Below, one piece after another: positions 1-10,394 of a DNA stretch of 64,000 nt; positions within the stretch are counted from its first letter, which is position 1, and each line of letters begins with the position of its first letter. The stretch comes from Roseovarius sp. (lineage in GTDB: Bacteria > Pseudomonadota > Alphaproteobacteria > Rhodobacterales > Rhodobacteraceae). The position numbers were made by a program, and so were the translations under genes. The notes under the pieces were generated by a model. It searched no databases, was not told where the DNA came from, and saw nothing but the letters and a program-made list of their open reading frames with translations. Location: the NCBI RefSeq assembly GCF_030373445.1, contig NZ_JAUCYU010000014.1, forward strand, positions 62,001 through 126,000, written 5' to 3'.

Positions 1-390
1 CTGGAACGGGCCGCGGCGGCGGACTTGCACGGATATGACGGGCCGCTGGCGCTGATGTCGTTCAACCCGCACATGGTGGTGCGGATGGCGGAGCTGGCGC
101 CGGGCTGGCCGCGGGGCATCGTGTCCTGCGGGTACGAGGCCGAGGACTGGCCGCTTCTGAAGGACGAGACGCGGGCGCGGCTGCGGGATATCCCGGATTA
201 CGAGGCGGCGGGCTGTAGCTTCATCAGCCATCATGCGCCGGACCTTGGCCGCGAGCGGGTGGCCGGGCTGAAGGCGGCGGGGGCGGGCGTGCTGTGCTGG
301 ACGATCCGGACGCCCGAAGCGGAGGCAGAGGCGCGCAAGGTTGCCGATAACGTGACCTTCGAGGGGTTCCGCGCCGCCATTCCGGCTTGA
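1..390 (+). CDS. Glycerophosphodiester phosphodiesterase, C-terminal part
   Basis: The reading frame is open from base 1, so the N-terminus, with the usual catalytic Glu and His residues, lies outside the window. The roughly 129 visible residues look like the second half of a GDPD-family TIM barrel. They contain the late-barrel strand MSFNPHMV, corresponding to the usual SF-x-P segment, and the final strand VLCWTIRTPEAE, corresponding to the usual W-T-V-N/R segment. Members hydrolyse glycerophosphodiesters to an alcohol and glycerol 3-phosphate. A TTG at 25 is possible but is unlikely to be the true start. The next gene follows after 57 bases on the same strand. Confidence 0.8.
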   Translation: MERAAAADLHGYDGPLALMSFNPHMVVRMAELAPGWPRGIVSCGYEAEDWPLLKDETRARLRDIPDYEAAGCSFISHHAPDLGRERVAGLKAAGAGVLCWTIRTPEAEAEARKVADNVTFEGFRAAIPA

Positions 391-447
391 ACTCGGGCCC
401 ATCGGGCACAAGTCTAGGCGGGACACTCACGGCGAAGGCAGCAAGCA

Positions 448-1635
448 ATGGACGGGCAGGCGGTCACCATCACGGTGCATGACCGGCTTGACCAGATCGG
501 TCAGGCGGCTTGGGATGGCTGTGCCTGTCCGGAGGCCGAGGATGGCGGGCGGCCGCGCGACCCGTTCACCACCTACCGGTTCCTGAAGGCGCTGGAGGAC
601 AGCGGATCGGTCGGGCCCGGCACCGGGTGGCATCCGCAATACATGGCCGCCGAGATCGACGGGCAGGTGATCGCCTGTGCGCCGCTTTATGCCAAGACCC
701 ACAGCCAGGGCGAGTATATCTTCGATTTCAACTGGGCCCATGCCTATGAGCGTGCCGGTGGACGGTATTACCCCAAGCTCCAGGTCGCCGTGCCGTTCAC
801 GCCGGTGACGGGACGGCGGCTGCTGACCCGGCCGGGCTACGAGGAGGCGGGGCAGGCGGCGCTGGTGCAGGGAGCGGTGCAGCTGGCGGACCGGAACAGC
901 ATCTCGTCGCTGCATATCACCTTCTGCACCGCGGAAGAATCGGAGGCGGGGGAGGCGATGGGGCTGATGCCGCGGGCGTCGCAGCAGTTCCTGTGGCGGA
1001 ACCGGGGCTACGCCGATTTCGACGGGTTCCTGGCCTCGATGTCGTCGCGCAAGCGCAAGAACATCCGCAAGGAGCGGCGGGAGGCCAATGATTTCGGCGG
1101 CGAGGTCAGGATGCTGACGGGCGCGGATATCGAGCCGCATCACTGGGATGCCGTCTGGACCTTCTACCAGGATACCGGCGCGCGGAAATGGGGGGTGCCG
1201 TACCTGACGCGGGAGTTCTTCGATATCGCCCACGAGGGGCTGCGCGACGATATCCTGCTGGTCCTGGCCGAGCGGCAGGGCCGGCCCGTGGCCGGCGCGC
1301 TGAACATGATCGGGCGGGAGGCGCTGTTCGGGCGCTACTGGGGCTGTACCGAGCATCACCCCTGCCTGCATTTCGAGCTGTGCTATTACCGGGCGATCGA
1401 TTTCGCCATCGAGCAGGGGCTCGACCGGGTCGAGGCCGGGGCGCAGGGGGAGCACAAGCTGGCCCGCGGATACCTGCCGGCTGAGACGTATTCGCTGCAC
1501 TGGATGCGCGATGCGGGTTTCGCCGAGGCGATTGCGCATTATCTAGAGGCGGAGAGGAACGCGGTGGAGGAGGATATCGAGATCCTCACCAGTTACGGCC
1601 CGTTCCGGAAGGACAATAGAGAGGAACGCCAGTGA
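448..1635 (+). CDS. FemAB/GNAT-like protein (DUF482, COG3146)
   Basis: 395 residues, about the usual length of this family. The sequence shows the two-lobed N-acyltransferase-like pattern of PF04339, including LASMSSRKRKNIRKERR near residue 195 and YWGCTEHHPCLHFELCYY near 300. Family members are annotated as peptidoglycan biosynthesis/recognition or GNAT-type acyltransferases, but the substrate is generally unknown. The ATG follows GAAGGCAGCAAGCA. The stop overlaps the next gene in a GTGA junction, so it is probably cotranscribed with the pterin dehydratase. The family call is secure; the function is inferred. Confidence 0.8.
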   Translation: MDGQAVTITVHDRLDQIGQAAWDGCACPEAEDGGRPRDPFTTYRFLKALEDSGSVGPGTGWHPQYMAAEIDGQVIACAPLYAKTHSQGEYIFDFNWAHAYERAGGRYYPKLQVAVPFTPVTGRRLLTRPGYEEAGQAALVQGAVQLADRNSISSLHITFCTAEESEAGEAMGLMPRASQQFLWRNRGYADFDGFLASMSSRKRKNIRKERREANDFGGEVRMLTGADIEPHHWDAVWTFYQDTGARKWGVPYLTREFFDIAHEGLRDDILLVLAERQGRPVAGALNMIGREALFGRYWGCTEHHPCLHFELCYYRAIDFAIEQGLDRVEAGAQGEHKLARGYLPAETYSLHWMRDAGFAEAIAHYLEAERNAVEEDIEILTSYGPFRKDNREERQ

Positions 1636-1928
1636 CCGAAAAACTCAGCGATACCGCCCGCAAGACCACGCTGGAGCCGCTGCTCGAGGCCGGCTGGGAG
1701 ATGGATGGCGAACGCGACGCCATCAACAAGACCTACGAGTTCGGCAACTTCGTCGAGGCGTTCGGCTTCATGACGAAATGCGCCATGTGGGCGGAGAAGT
1801 GGAACCACCACCCGGAATGGTCGAACGTGTACAAGACGGTGAAGGTGACGCTGACCACGCATGACGTGGATGGGCTCAGCTCGCTTGACGTGAAGCTGGC
1901 CCGGAAGATGGACGGGTTGGCGGAGTAG
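1632..1928 (+). CDS. phhB: 4a-hydroxytetrahydrobiopterin dehydratase (pterin carbinolamine dehydratase)
   Basis: 98 residues, the normal length for this small cytosolic enzyme. It dehydrates 4a-hydroxytetrahydropterin so that the cofactor of aromatic hydroxylases can be recycled. The diagnostic segment WNHHPEWSNVY carries the catalytic His pair, and it is followed by TTHDVDGLSSLDVKLA, which matches the conserved C-terminal helix. The GTG start overlaps the stop of the upstream acyltransferase-like gene by four bases, which argues for translational coupling. No phenylalanine hydroxylase is present in the window, so the enzyme may instead serve molybdopterin or folate-type pterins, as proposed for homologs lacking phhA. 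Confidence 0.9.
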   Translation: MTEKLSDTARKTTLEPLLEAGWEMDGERDAINKTYEFGNFVEAFGFMTKCAMWAEKWNHHPEWSNVYKTVKVTLTTHDVDGLSSLDVKLARKMDGLAE

Positions 1929-1938
1929 CGCGCGGGGC

Positions 1939-2889
1939 TCAGGCGGGTTCGCGCAGGACGCGGGGCACCTTGAATTCGACGTTTTCCTGCGCCGTTTCCA
2001 CCTGTTCGGTGGTCACGTCGTACCGGGCGCGGAAAGCGTCGATCACCTCGTCCACCAGCACTTCCGGCGCCGAGGCGCCGGCGGTGATGCCGATGGAGCG
2101 GATGCCGTCCAATGCGCGCCAGTCGATATCGGCGGCGCGCTGGACGAGCTGGGAATAGGTGCAGCCGGCCTTGGCGCCCACCTCGACCAGCCGGCGGGAG
2201 TTGGAGGAGTTGGGGGCGCCCACGACCAGCATGGCATCGGCCTTTGCCGCCATCGCCTTGACCGCCTCCTGGCGGTTGGTGGTGGCGTAGCAGATGTCTT
2301 CCTTGTGCGGGCCCTTGATGGCGGGAAACCGCGCGTTCAGCGCCGCGACGATATCGGTGGTGTCGTCGACAGAGAGGGTGGTCTGGGTGACGAAAGCCAG
2401 CTTCCCGGGGTCGCGGACGGTGACGCCCGCCACGTCATCGACGGTTTCCACGAGCAGGACGTCGCCGTCGGGCAGCTGGCCCATGGTGCCGATGGTCTCG
2501 GGGTGGCCGGCATGGCCGATCATGATGATCTGGAGGCCGTTGGCGGCGTGGCGCTCGGCCTCGATGTGGACCTTGGAGACCAGCGGGCAGGTGGCGTCGA
2601 CATAGACCATCTCGCGGCGCGCGGCCTCGGCCGGGACGGCCTTGGGTACGCCGTGGGCCGAGAAGATCACGGGCCGGTCGGCGGGGCAGTCCTCAAGCTC
2701 CTCGACGAAGACGGCGCCCTTGGCGCGCAGGTCGTCGACCACGTACTTGTTGTGCACGATCTCGTGGCGCACGTAGACGGGGGCGCCCCATTTCTGCAGC
2801 GCCATCTCGACGATCTTGATTGCCCGGTCGACACCGGCGCAGAAGCCGCGCGGGGCGGCGAGGTAGAGGGTGAGGGGCGGTTTGGTCAT
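1939..2889 (-). CDS. ispH: 4-hydroxy-3-methylbut-2-enyl diphosphate reductase
   Basis: The last enzyme of the MEP isoprenoid pathway, an iron-sulfur protein that converts HMBPP to IPP and DMAPP. About 316 residues from MTKPPLTLYLAAPRGF. The three cluster cysteines are visible: in APRGFCAGVDRAI near the N-terminus, in DATCPLVSKVH near residue 100, and in KEDICYATTNRQ near 200. NSSNSRRL is the substrate-binding segment. An in-frame start 22 codons upstream is possible. The 2889 ATG is preferred because GGAGGCCC lies just before it and because homologs start there. It converges with the pterin dehydratase. Confidence 0.96.
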   Translation of the reverse strand: MTKPPLTLYLAAPRGFCAGVDRAIKIVEMALQKWGAPVYVRHEIVHNKYVVDDLRAKGAVFVEELEDCPADRPVIFSAHGVPKAVPAEAARREMVYVDATCPLVSKVHIEAERHAANGLQIIMIGHAGHPETIGTMGQLPDGDVLLVETVDDVAGVTVRDPGKLAFVTQTTLSVDDTTDIVAALNARFPAIKGPHKEDICYATTNRQEAVKAMAAKADAMLVVGAPNSSNSRRLVEVGAKAGCTYSQLVQRAADIDWRALDGIRSIGITAGASAPEVLVDEVIDAFRARYDVTTEQVETAQENVEFKVPRVLREPA

Positions 2890-2960
2890 CGGGCCTCCTG
2901 CGTCGTGGGCCAGAGGTAAGGCCTGTGGCGGCCCGCGTCCAGAGGGGGCGGACATGCGAA

Positions 2961-2985
2961 GGCCCGGGCGGCGGGCGCCCGGGCC
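2961..2985 (-). terminator. GC-rich stem-loop after the NYN gene
   Basis: A perfect 9-bp stem (2961-2969 with 2977-2985, GGCCCGGGC/GCCCGGGCC) with a 7-base loop lies 38 bases after the stop of the minus-strand NYN gene and before ispH. There is only a short T-rich tail on the minus strand, so it may be a weak terminator or a processing/stability hairpin. Confidence 0.5.
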
Positions 2986-3022
2986 GGATGGTGACAGATC
3001 ACGGCGCTTCTAGCCGGAAGGC

Positions 3023-3598
3023 TCAGCTTTCCTGGGCGTAGGCCGCTTCGCGCTCGGTGTTCTGGTTGTCGCGCGGGGGGCGGCCGATCACGTCCTTGAG
3101 GTCTTCCAGCTCGATGAAGTTGTCGGCCTGGCGGCGCAGGTCGTCGGAGATCATCGGCGGCTGGCTGCGGATGGTCGACACGACCGACACGCGCACGCCC
3201 TGGCGTTGCAGGCTTTCCACGAGCGGGCGGAAATCGCCGTCGCCGGAGAAGAGCACGATATGGTCCACACGCGGGGCGAGTTCCATGGCATCGACCGCAA
3301 GCTCGATATCCATGTTCCCCTTGACCTTCCGGCGGCCCTGGCTGTCGGTGTATTCCTTGGCCGGCTTGGTGACCATGGAAAAGCCGTTGTAGTTCAGCCA
3401 GTCGACCAGCGGACGGATGGGCGAGTACTCGTCATTCTCCAGGAGTGCGGTGTAGTAGAACGCCCTCAGGAGCTTGCCCCGGCGCATGAATTCGGCACGG
3501 AGCAACTTGTAATCGATGTCGAAGCCCAGGGATTTGGCCGCCGCATACAGATTGGAACCATCGATGAACAGCGCAAGCCGTTCGTCCTTGTAAAACAT
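3023..3598 (-). CDS. NYN-domain (LabA/PIN-like) putative RNase
   Basis: 191 residues with the PIN-like NYN fold. The acidic metal-binding residues are visible in LALFIDGSNLYAAAK (residues about 8-22), NMDIELAVDAMEL (about 95-107) and LFSGDGDFRPLVESL (about 115-130). COG1432 proteins are predicted metal-dependent RNases; LabA in cyanobacteria affects circadian gene expression. The C-terminal tail after residue 165 is polar and probably disordered. The gene is divergent from folK with a 169-base intergenic region. The RNA target is unknown. Confidence 0.85.
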   Translation of the reverse strand: MFYKDERLALFIDGSNLYAAAKSLGFDIDYKLLRAEFMRRGKLLRAFYYTALLENDEYSPIRPLVDWLNYNGFSMVTKPAKEYTDSQGRRKVKGNMDIELAVDAMELAPRVDHIVLFSGDGDFRPLVESLQRQGVRVSVVSTIRSQPPMISDDLRRQADNFIELEDLKDVIGRPPRDNQNTEREAAYAQES

Positions 3599-3767
3599 CG
3601 AAATGTCCTTTCAAATGTAAAGCCCGGTCCGGTTTCGAGTGGTGTGAGTGGTGGTATGGCATTCCCGGAGTGGGCTGGCCAAGAAGGATAGGAGGTCCGC
3701 CGGGGATGCACAAGGGAGTTTGATGCGACCTCAATTCAACTTTGAGCGGTAAACCGGGCAAGGCGCT

Positions 3768-4334
3768 GTGTCAAAAGATCAATTTTATCTGATAGCTCTC
3801 GGCGCGAACCTGCCGTCGGCGGCGGGCGCGCCGGAAGTGACGTTGCGTTCCGCGCTGCAGAAAATGGCGGAGGCGGGGGCGAGAGACGTGGTGGCGAGCC
3901 GGTTTTTCGCCACGCCGTGCTTTCCGCCGGGGGCCGGGCCGGATTACGTGAACGCCGCCGCGGGCCTGTGGTTCGGCGGCGGGCCGGAGGCGCTGCTGGC
4001 GGTGATGCACCGGATCGAGGCGGATTTCGGGCGGGAGAGGGAGCAGCGCTGGGGGCAGCGGGTGCTCGACCTCGACCTGATCGCGGCGGGGGAGGCCGTG
4101 CTGCCGGACGAGGCGGGGTATCGGGCGTGGCTGGATTTGCCGCTGGAGGAGCAGAAGCGGCAGGCGCCCGACCGGCTGATCCTGCCGCATCCGAGATTGC
4201 AGGACCGGCCCTTCGTGCTGGTGCCGCTGGCCGAGGTGGCGCCGGACTGGCGCCACCCGGTGCTGGGCCGGAGCGTGGCCGAGATGGTGGAGGCGTTGCC
4301 GCAGGCGGCGCGGGACGAGGTCGTCCCGCTCTGA
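3768..4334 (+). CDS. folK: 2-amino-4-hydroxy-6-hydroxymethyldihydropteridine pyrophosphokinase
   Basis: Transfers pyrophosphate from ATP to hydroxymethyldihydropterin in folate synthesis. 188 residues. The core HPPK signatures are present: IALGANLPS at the N-terminus, FATPCFPPGAGPDYVNAA, QRWGQRVLDLDLIAAGE with the metal-binding DLD, and the C-terminal LPHPRLQDRPFVLVPLAEV. Translation starts at GTG 3768; no in-frame ATG is available before the conserved IALGAN strand. It lies upstream of rpoZ and rsh in the frequent alphaproteobacterial order, separated here by a minus-strand lectin gene. Confidence 0.95.
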   Translation: MSKDQFYLIALGANLPSAAGAPEVTLRSALQKMAEAGARDVVASRFFATPCFPPGAGPDYVNAAAGLWFGGGPEALLAVMHRIEADFGREREQRWGQRVLDLDLIAAGEAVLPDEAGYRAWLDLPLEEQKRQAPDRLILPHPRLQDRPFVLVPLAEVAPDWRHPVLGRSVAEMVEALPQAARDEVVPL

Positions 4335-4339
4335 GCCCG

Positions 4340-4873
4340 TCAGTTGGCGGGGCGGCCCGTGGGGATCAGCGCCCAGTACTGCCCGCTGTAATTGGCGCAG
4401 GGCACGAGATGGGTGAAGTTGTCGAGCCCGCCGCCATTATGGACGTCGAGGCACATGTTCGGGCCGCGGAAATCGGTGGTCAGCCGGTAGCGGTTGTTGT
4501 CGGGCCGGATGGTCCAGAACTGGCCGGAATAGTTTCCGCAGGGCGCGAGGTGGGTCATGTTGTCCTGCGGCCCGCCATTGACCACGTCGAGGCACATGTC
4601 GCGGCCGCGGAACTCGGTCGTCAGGCGGTAGCGGTCGGCGCCCGCCGGTTCGAGCCGCCAGTATTGGCCCGAGTAGTTGCCGGCCGGGGCGAGGTGGCTG
4701 AAGTTGTTCATTGCCCCGCCATTGGCGATGTCGAGTTGCATCCCGGGCCCGCGGAAATCGGTGGAGAGCTTGTAGAAGACCGAGGTGTCGAAGGCCGAGG
4801 CGGGCGCGGCGAGGGCCAGCAGCGCGGACGCCGCGAGGGCGGCGAGGCCGCGGGGAATCGGGAAGGCGAACAT
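4340..4873 (-). CDS. Secreted beta-trefoil (ricin-type) lectin-like protein
   Basis: 177 residues: a signal peptide (about 1-27, ending APASA) followed by three near-identical units of about 46 residues. Each unit has the pattern YRLTTEFRGRDMCLDVVNGG, then a hydrophobic stretch and NYSGQYW. The QxW motif appears three times (SGQYW, SGQFW, SGQYW), the hallmark of a ricin B-type trefoil. Units two and three have a Cys pair (MCLDV and LxPC); unit one lacks it. There is no attached enzymatic domain, so it is a stand-alone periplasmic or secreted carbohydrate-binding protein. The glycan ligand is unknown. It lies convergent with folK, with a 5-base gap. Confidence 0.8.
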   Translation of the reverse strand: MFAFPIPRGLAALAASALLALAAPASAFDTSVFYKLSTDFRGPGMQLDIANGGAMNNFSHLAPAGNYSGQYWRLEPAGADRYRLTTEFRGRDMCLDVVNGGPQDNMTHLAPCGNYSGQFWTIRPDNNRYRLTTDFRGPNMCLDVHNGGGLDNFTHLVPCANYSGQYWALIPTGRPAN

Positions 4874-5080
4874 ATGCGAAATCTCCGGTGAATGGCGGGC
4901 GGTCCGAAATGGTTATGCGCCGCGCGGAGTATCGTTAGGCGGCGGCCGGAATAAATCAATCTTTCTTGTGGAAACGGGCGCCGGAACCGGGCGGTTGAGG
5001 CCAAATATCTCCTTGTAACTCGGGCGGAGAGGATTTAGATAAGGCACTTCCATATTTCTGTGCCACCCTCTGGAGGTCTC

Positions 5081-5437
5081 ATGGCCCGCGTGACAACCGA
5101 AGATTGCGTCGACAAGGTTCCGAACCGGTTCGATCTGGTGATGCTTGCCGCCCACCGGGCGCGCGAGATTTCCGCCGGATCGCAGATCACCGTGGACCGC
5201 GACAACGACAAGAACCCGGTTGTCGCCCTGCGCGAGATCGCCGAGGAAACGCAATCGGCCGACGAGCTGCGCGAGCGGCTGATCGAGTCGAACCAGACCC
5301 AGATCGAGGTGGACGAGCCGGAAGACGATTCCATGGCGCTTCTGATGGGCGGCGGCGAGCCGGACAAGCCGGCCGAGGACGACATGTCGGAAGAGAACCT
5401 TCTGCGGGCGCTGATGGAGGCGCAGGGGCAGGGCTGA
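5081..5437 (+). CDS. rpoZ: RNA polymerase omega subunit
   Basis: 118 residues from MARVTTEDCVDKVPNRFDLV, the canonical N-terminus of omega. The AHRAREISAG and NDKNPVVALREIAE segments of the beta-prime-binding core follow. The acidic C-terminal half (residues about 75-118) is the alphaproteobacterial extension. Omega assists assembly of beta-prime and contributes to the ppGpp-binding site. The ATG at 5081 has TGGAGGTCTC before it; an in-frame ATG seven codons upstream lacks this support. It sits directly before rsh, a linkage shared with many proteobacteria. Confidence 0.95.
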   Translation: MARVTTEDCVDKVPNRFDLVMLAAHRAREISAGSQITVDRDNDKNPVVALREIAEETQSADELRERLIESNQTQIEVDEPEDDSMALLMGGGEPDKPAEDDMSEENLLRALMEAQGQG

Positions 5438-5470
5438 CCTGTCCCCCGCCTTTGAGGGGTTTCGCACGGC

Positions 5471-7606
<2,136 letters not shown>

Positions 7607-7624
7607 ACCGGGGAGCCGCGCAAG

Positions 7625-8287
7625 GTGGTCTTCAAGCGCAGAGACAGACGACCATGGTGGAAGATCGTTTATGAAACGGTCTGGCCTAAGGGCGGCTGGA
7701 AACGTGCGTTCTATTACATCAAGCACCGGGTGCGCCGCCTGCCCGATCCGCCGCACCGGATCGCCCGGGGGATCTTTGCCGGGATCTTCGTGACCTTCAG
7801 CCCGTTCTTCGGGATGCATTTCTTTGCCGCGGCTTTGCTGGCGCTGATCATCCGGGGCAATATCATCGCCTCGCTGCTGTCGACCTTCGTGGGCAACCCG
7901 CTGACCTTCGTACCGATCGGGGCGATCTCGTTCCAGACGGGCAATTTCCTTCTGGGCCGGACCTTCAAGCACGAGACCGGCGCGCACCGGTCGCTGGGGG
8001 GCAAGTTCGTCGATGCGTGGACCGACCTGAAGGACAACTTCATGACGCTGTTCGGCGACGGCAAGGCCGACTGGCACAACCTGTACGTCTTCTATGACGA
8101 GGTGTTCTTTCCCTACATGATCGGCGGGATCATTCCCGGGCTGATCTGCGGGATGATCGGCTATTACGTCAGCCTGCCGGTGATCCAGGCCTACCAGAAG
8201 GGCCGCAAGGGGCGGATCAAGGACAAGTTGCTGGCGCTGAAAGAAAAAGCCGCGGGCAAGGCTGACGCCAAGCAGAATCAGGATTAG
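7625..8287 (+). CDS. DUF2062 membrane protein
   Basis: 220 residues. A basic N-terminus (VVFKRRDRRPWWKIVYETVWPKGGWKRAFYY) is followed by the DUF2062 core, with PHRIARGIFAGIFVTFSPFFGMHFFAAALLAL split over several hydrophobic helices and the conserved GNPLTF segment near residue 100. A third hydrophobic stretch near 165-190 precedes a lysine-rich tail. The function of the family is unknown, though it often neighbours rsh in Rhodobacteraceae. GTG start, 18 bases after the rsh stop, so it is probably in the same transcript. Confidence 0.85.
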   Translation: MVFKRRDRRPWWKIVYETVWPKGGWKRAFYYIKHRVRRLPDPPHRIARGIFAGIFVTFSPFFGMHFFAAALLALIIRGNIIASLLSTFVGNPLTFVPIGAISFQTGNFLLGRTFKHETGAHRSLGGKFVDAWTDLKDNFMTLFGDGKADWHNLYVFYDEVFFPYMIGGIIPGLICGMIGYYVSLPVIQAYQKGRKGRIKDKLLALKEKAAGKADAKQNQD

Positions 8288-8333
8288 GGTGGCGGCGACC
8301 CCCGGTGGAAACGGGCTTGTAGAGGAGGGCGGC

Positions 8334-9104
8334 ATGACGTCTGCGGGAAACCTGCGCCTTGGCGTGAACATCGACCACGTGGCGACCGTGCGGAACGCGC
8401 GCGGCGGTGAGTACCCAGACCCGGTGCGCGCTGCGAAGCTGGCCGAGGAGGCGGGCGCCGACGGCATTACCGCGCACCTGCGCGAGGATCGGCGGCATAT
8501 CTCGGACGGGGATATCGACGGGCTGATGGCGGCCCTGAGCGTGCCGCTCAACTTCGAGATGGCGGCGACGGAGGAAATGCAGAAGATCGCGCTGCGCCAC
8601 CGCCCGCATGCCGTCTGCATCGTGCCCGAGAAGCGCGAGGAGAAGACAACCGAGGGCGGGCTGGAAGTGGCACGCGAGGAGAACCGGCTGGCGCATTTCA
8701 TCGCGCCGTTGCGGGATGCGGGCTGCCGGGTGTCGATCTTCATTGCCGCCGACAAGCGCCAGATCGAGGCCGCGCACCGGATCGGGGCGCAGGTGATCGA
8801 GCTGCATACCGGCGCCTATTGCGACGCCCATGCCGAGGGGCGGACCGGGGACCGCGACCGGGAACTGGCCGGGCTGCGCGAGATGTCGGCCTATGCCCAT
8901 TCGCTGGGGCTGGAGGTGCATGCGGGCCACGGGCTGACCTACGACACGGTGCAGCCGGTGGCGGCGTTTCCGGAGGTGATGGAGCTCAATATCGGGCATT
9001 TCATCATCGGCGAGGCGATTTTCCGCGGGCTGCAGCCGGCCATTGCCGAGATGCGGCGGCTGATGGACGAGGCCCGCGGGACAGAGGCGCGGTCGGCGGG
9101 ATGA
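8334..9104 (+). CDS. pdxJ: Pyridoxine 5'-phosphate synthase
   Basis: 256 residues. It condenses 1-deoxyxylulose 5-phosphate with 3-amino-2-oxopropyl phosphate, the ring-closing step of DXP-dependent vitamin B6 synthesis. Signature segments are LGVNIDHVATVRNARGG at the N-terminus, ITAHLREDRRHI near residue 45, ELHTGAYCDA near 160, and HAGHGLTYD near 205. The start at 8334 is preferred because GAGGAGGG precedes it. The stop overlaps the next start by four bases (ATGA). Confidence 0.96.
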   Translation: MTSAGNLRLGVNIDHVATVRNARGGEYPDPVRAAKLAEEAGADGITAHLREDRRHISDGDIDGLMAALSVPLNFEMAATEEMQKIALRHRPHAVCIVPEKREEKTTEGGLEVAREENRLAHFIAPLRDAGCRVSIFIAADKRQIEAAHRIGAQVIELHTGAYCDAHAEGRTGDRDRELAGLREMSAYAHSLGLEVHAGHGLTYDTVQPVAAFPEVMELNIGHFIIGEAIFRGLQPAIAEMRRLMDEARGTEARSAG

Positions 9105-9547
9105 GCGCCGTCAGCCTGATCCGCTATGCGCTGGTGTTCCTGGCCGTTGCCGTTGGCGTGGCGCTGTTGGTGGGGTTCCTGAACACGCAGGTTGATTCCG
9201 CGCTGGGGTCGTCGGCACAGCTTATGGTGCCGGCGATGATCGCCGCGGTGATCGAGGGGCAGCAATTCGCCCGGCGCGAGAAGCGCAAGCCGGGCGGCGC
9301 GGAAGCGTGGAACTTCGCCTGGATCGCGACGGTGATCGCGGTGGCACTGAACGTGGCGCTGGCCTATGGCGCGGGGCGGTGGCTGCCGGAGTTCGGCAAG
9401 CTGGCGGTGACGGCGCCGGGGTCAAGGCAGTTCCTGATATTGCTGGGGCTGTATGCCGGGGGCTACCTGATCTGCAACCGGTTCTTCCTTGGCATCGCGG
9501 CGGGCAACCAGGTGAGCCTGATGCGCGGGCGGGGAGAGATCGAATGA
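9101..9547 (+). CDS. ABZJ_00895-type small membrane protein
   Basis: 148 residues with about four hydrophobic helices: 7-27, 38-50, 70-92 and 105-125. The sequence resembles the ABZJ_00895 family of uncharacterised inner-membrane proteins. ATG 9101 overlaps the pdxJ stop and the gene ends in an ATGA overlap with the next gene. It is therefore embedded in a tightly coupled pdxJ-to-acpS operon. No catalytic motif is visible and no function can be assigned. Confidence 0.75.
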   Translation: MSAVSLIRYALVFLAVAVGVALLVGFLNTQVDSALGSSAQLMVPAMIAAVIEGQQFARREKRKPGGAEAWNFAWIATVIAVALNVALAYGAGRWLPEFGKLAVTAPGSRQFLILLGLYAGGYLICNRFFLGIAAGNQVSLMRGRGEIE

Positions 9548-9993
9548 GGTGCGCGGTGAAGTCGGCGGCCTTCGGGTTGGGGCTGATGGCCGGCCTGCCG
9601 GCGGTGGCGCAGGAGGCGGTGCCCTGCGACTGGCCCGCGCGGGCCGACAATATCGCCGAGCCGTGGGAGGAGAACACGCGCACTTTCGCCAATGGCGATG
9701 TGCGGCTGGCGCTTCTCGACACGGTCGAGCCGGCGGGGGCGCCGTTTCATATCCTCGTGATGTCGCCGCCCTATGACGAGCTGGGCCTGCGGCAATGCCG
9801 GACGGTGGGGCTGAACGGCATGGGGTTCGGCGGGGCGGATTTCGGCAGTCTCGAGGCGGGTTATGACCCGGCGGAGGGGCTGGTCTTCACCATGGCGGTG
9901 AAGGTCTATGAGGGGGCGGATTTCCAGCCCCACACGCTGCGGTTCACGCTGAACCAGGCGACAGGGGCCATCGGGGCGCAGCTTCTGCCATGA
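9544..9993 (+). CDS. Small secreted protein of unknown function
   Basis: 149 residues. A signal peptide spans residues about 1-21 (KSAAFGLGLMAGLPAVAQ). The mature protein of about 128 residues has two cysteines (VPCDWPAR and LRQCRTVGL) that could form a disulfide. No family was recognised. The start overlaps the upstream gene and the stop overlaps acpS (both ATGA), so expression should follow that of the pdxJ-acpS operon. Periplasmic location is inferred from the leader only. Confidence 0.75.
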   Translation: MRCAVKSAAFGLGLMAGLPAVAQEAVPCDWPARADNIAEPWEENTRTFANGDVRLALLDTVEPAGAPFHILVMSPPYDELGLRQCRTVGLNGMGFGGADFGSLEAGYDPAEGLVFTMAVKVYEGADFQPHTLRFTLNQATGAIGAQLLP

Positions 9994-10394
9994 TCCTCGG
10001 CATCGGCACCGACCTTGCGAATATCGACCGGATCGCCGGCACGCTGGAGCGGTTCGGCGACCGGTTCCGCAACCGGGTCTTCACCGAGGTCGAACAGCGC
10101 AAGGCCGAGCGCCGGGCCGACACGCCGGGCACCTATGCCAAGCGCTGGGCGGCGAAGGAGGCCTGTTCCAAGGCGCTGGGCACGGGCCTTCGGATGGGGA
10201 TCGCGTGGAAGGACATGGCGGTCAGCAACCTGCGCACCGGGCAGCCGGTGATGCACGTGACCGGCTGGGCCGCCGAGCGGCTGGCGGAGATGACGCCGGA
10301 GGGGCACGAGGCGATCATCCACGTGACGCTGACCGACGATCACCCCTGGGCGCAGGCCTTTGTGGTGATCGAGGCGCGGCCCCTGACCCGTTAG
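9990..10394 (+). CDS. acpS: Holo-[acyl-carrier-protein] synthase
   Basis: 134 residues. It transfers 4'-phosphopantetheine from CoA to the ACP serine. The AcpS motifs are intact: ILGIGTDLANIDRI at the N-terminus with the metal-binding Asp, RNRVFTEVEQ, and YAKRWAAKEACSKALGTG with the second metal ligand. The start overlaps the preceding gene (ATGA). The terminal codons overlap by four bases with the end of the convergent zinc-ribbon gene. Confidence 0.95.
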   Translation: MILGIGTDLANIDRIAGTLERFGDRFRNRVFTEVEQRKAERRADTPGTYAKRWAAKEACSKALGTGLRMGIAWKDMAVSNLRTGQPVMHVTGWAAERLAEMTPEGHEAIIHVTLTDDHPWAQAFVVIEARPLTR

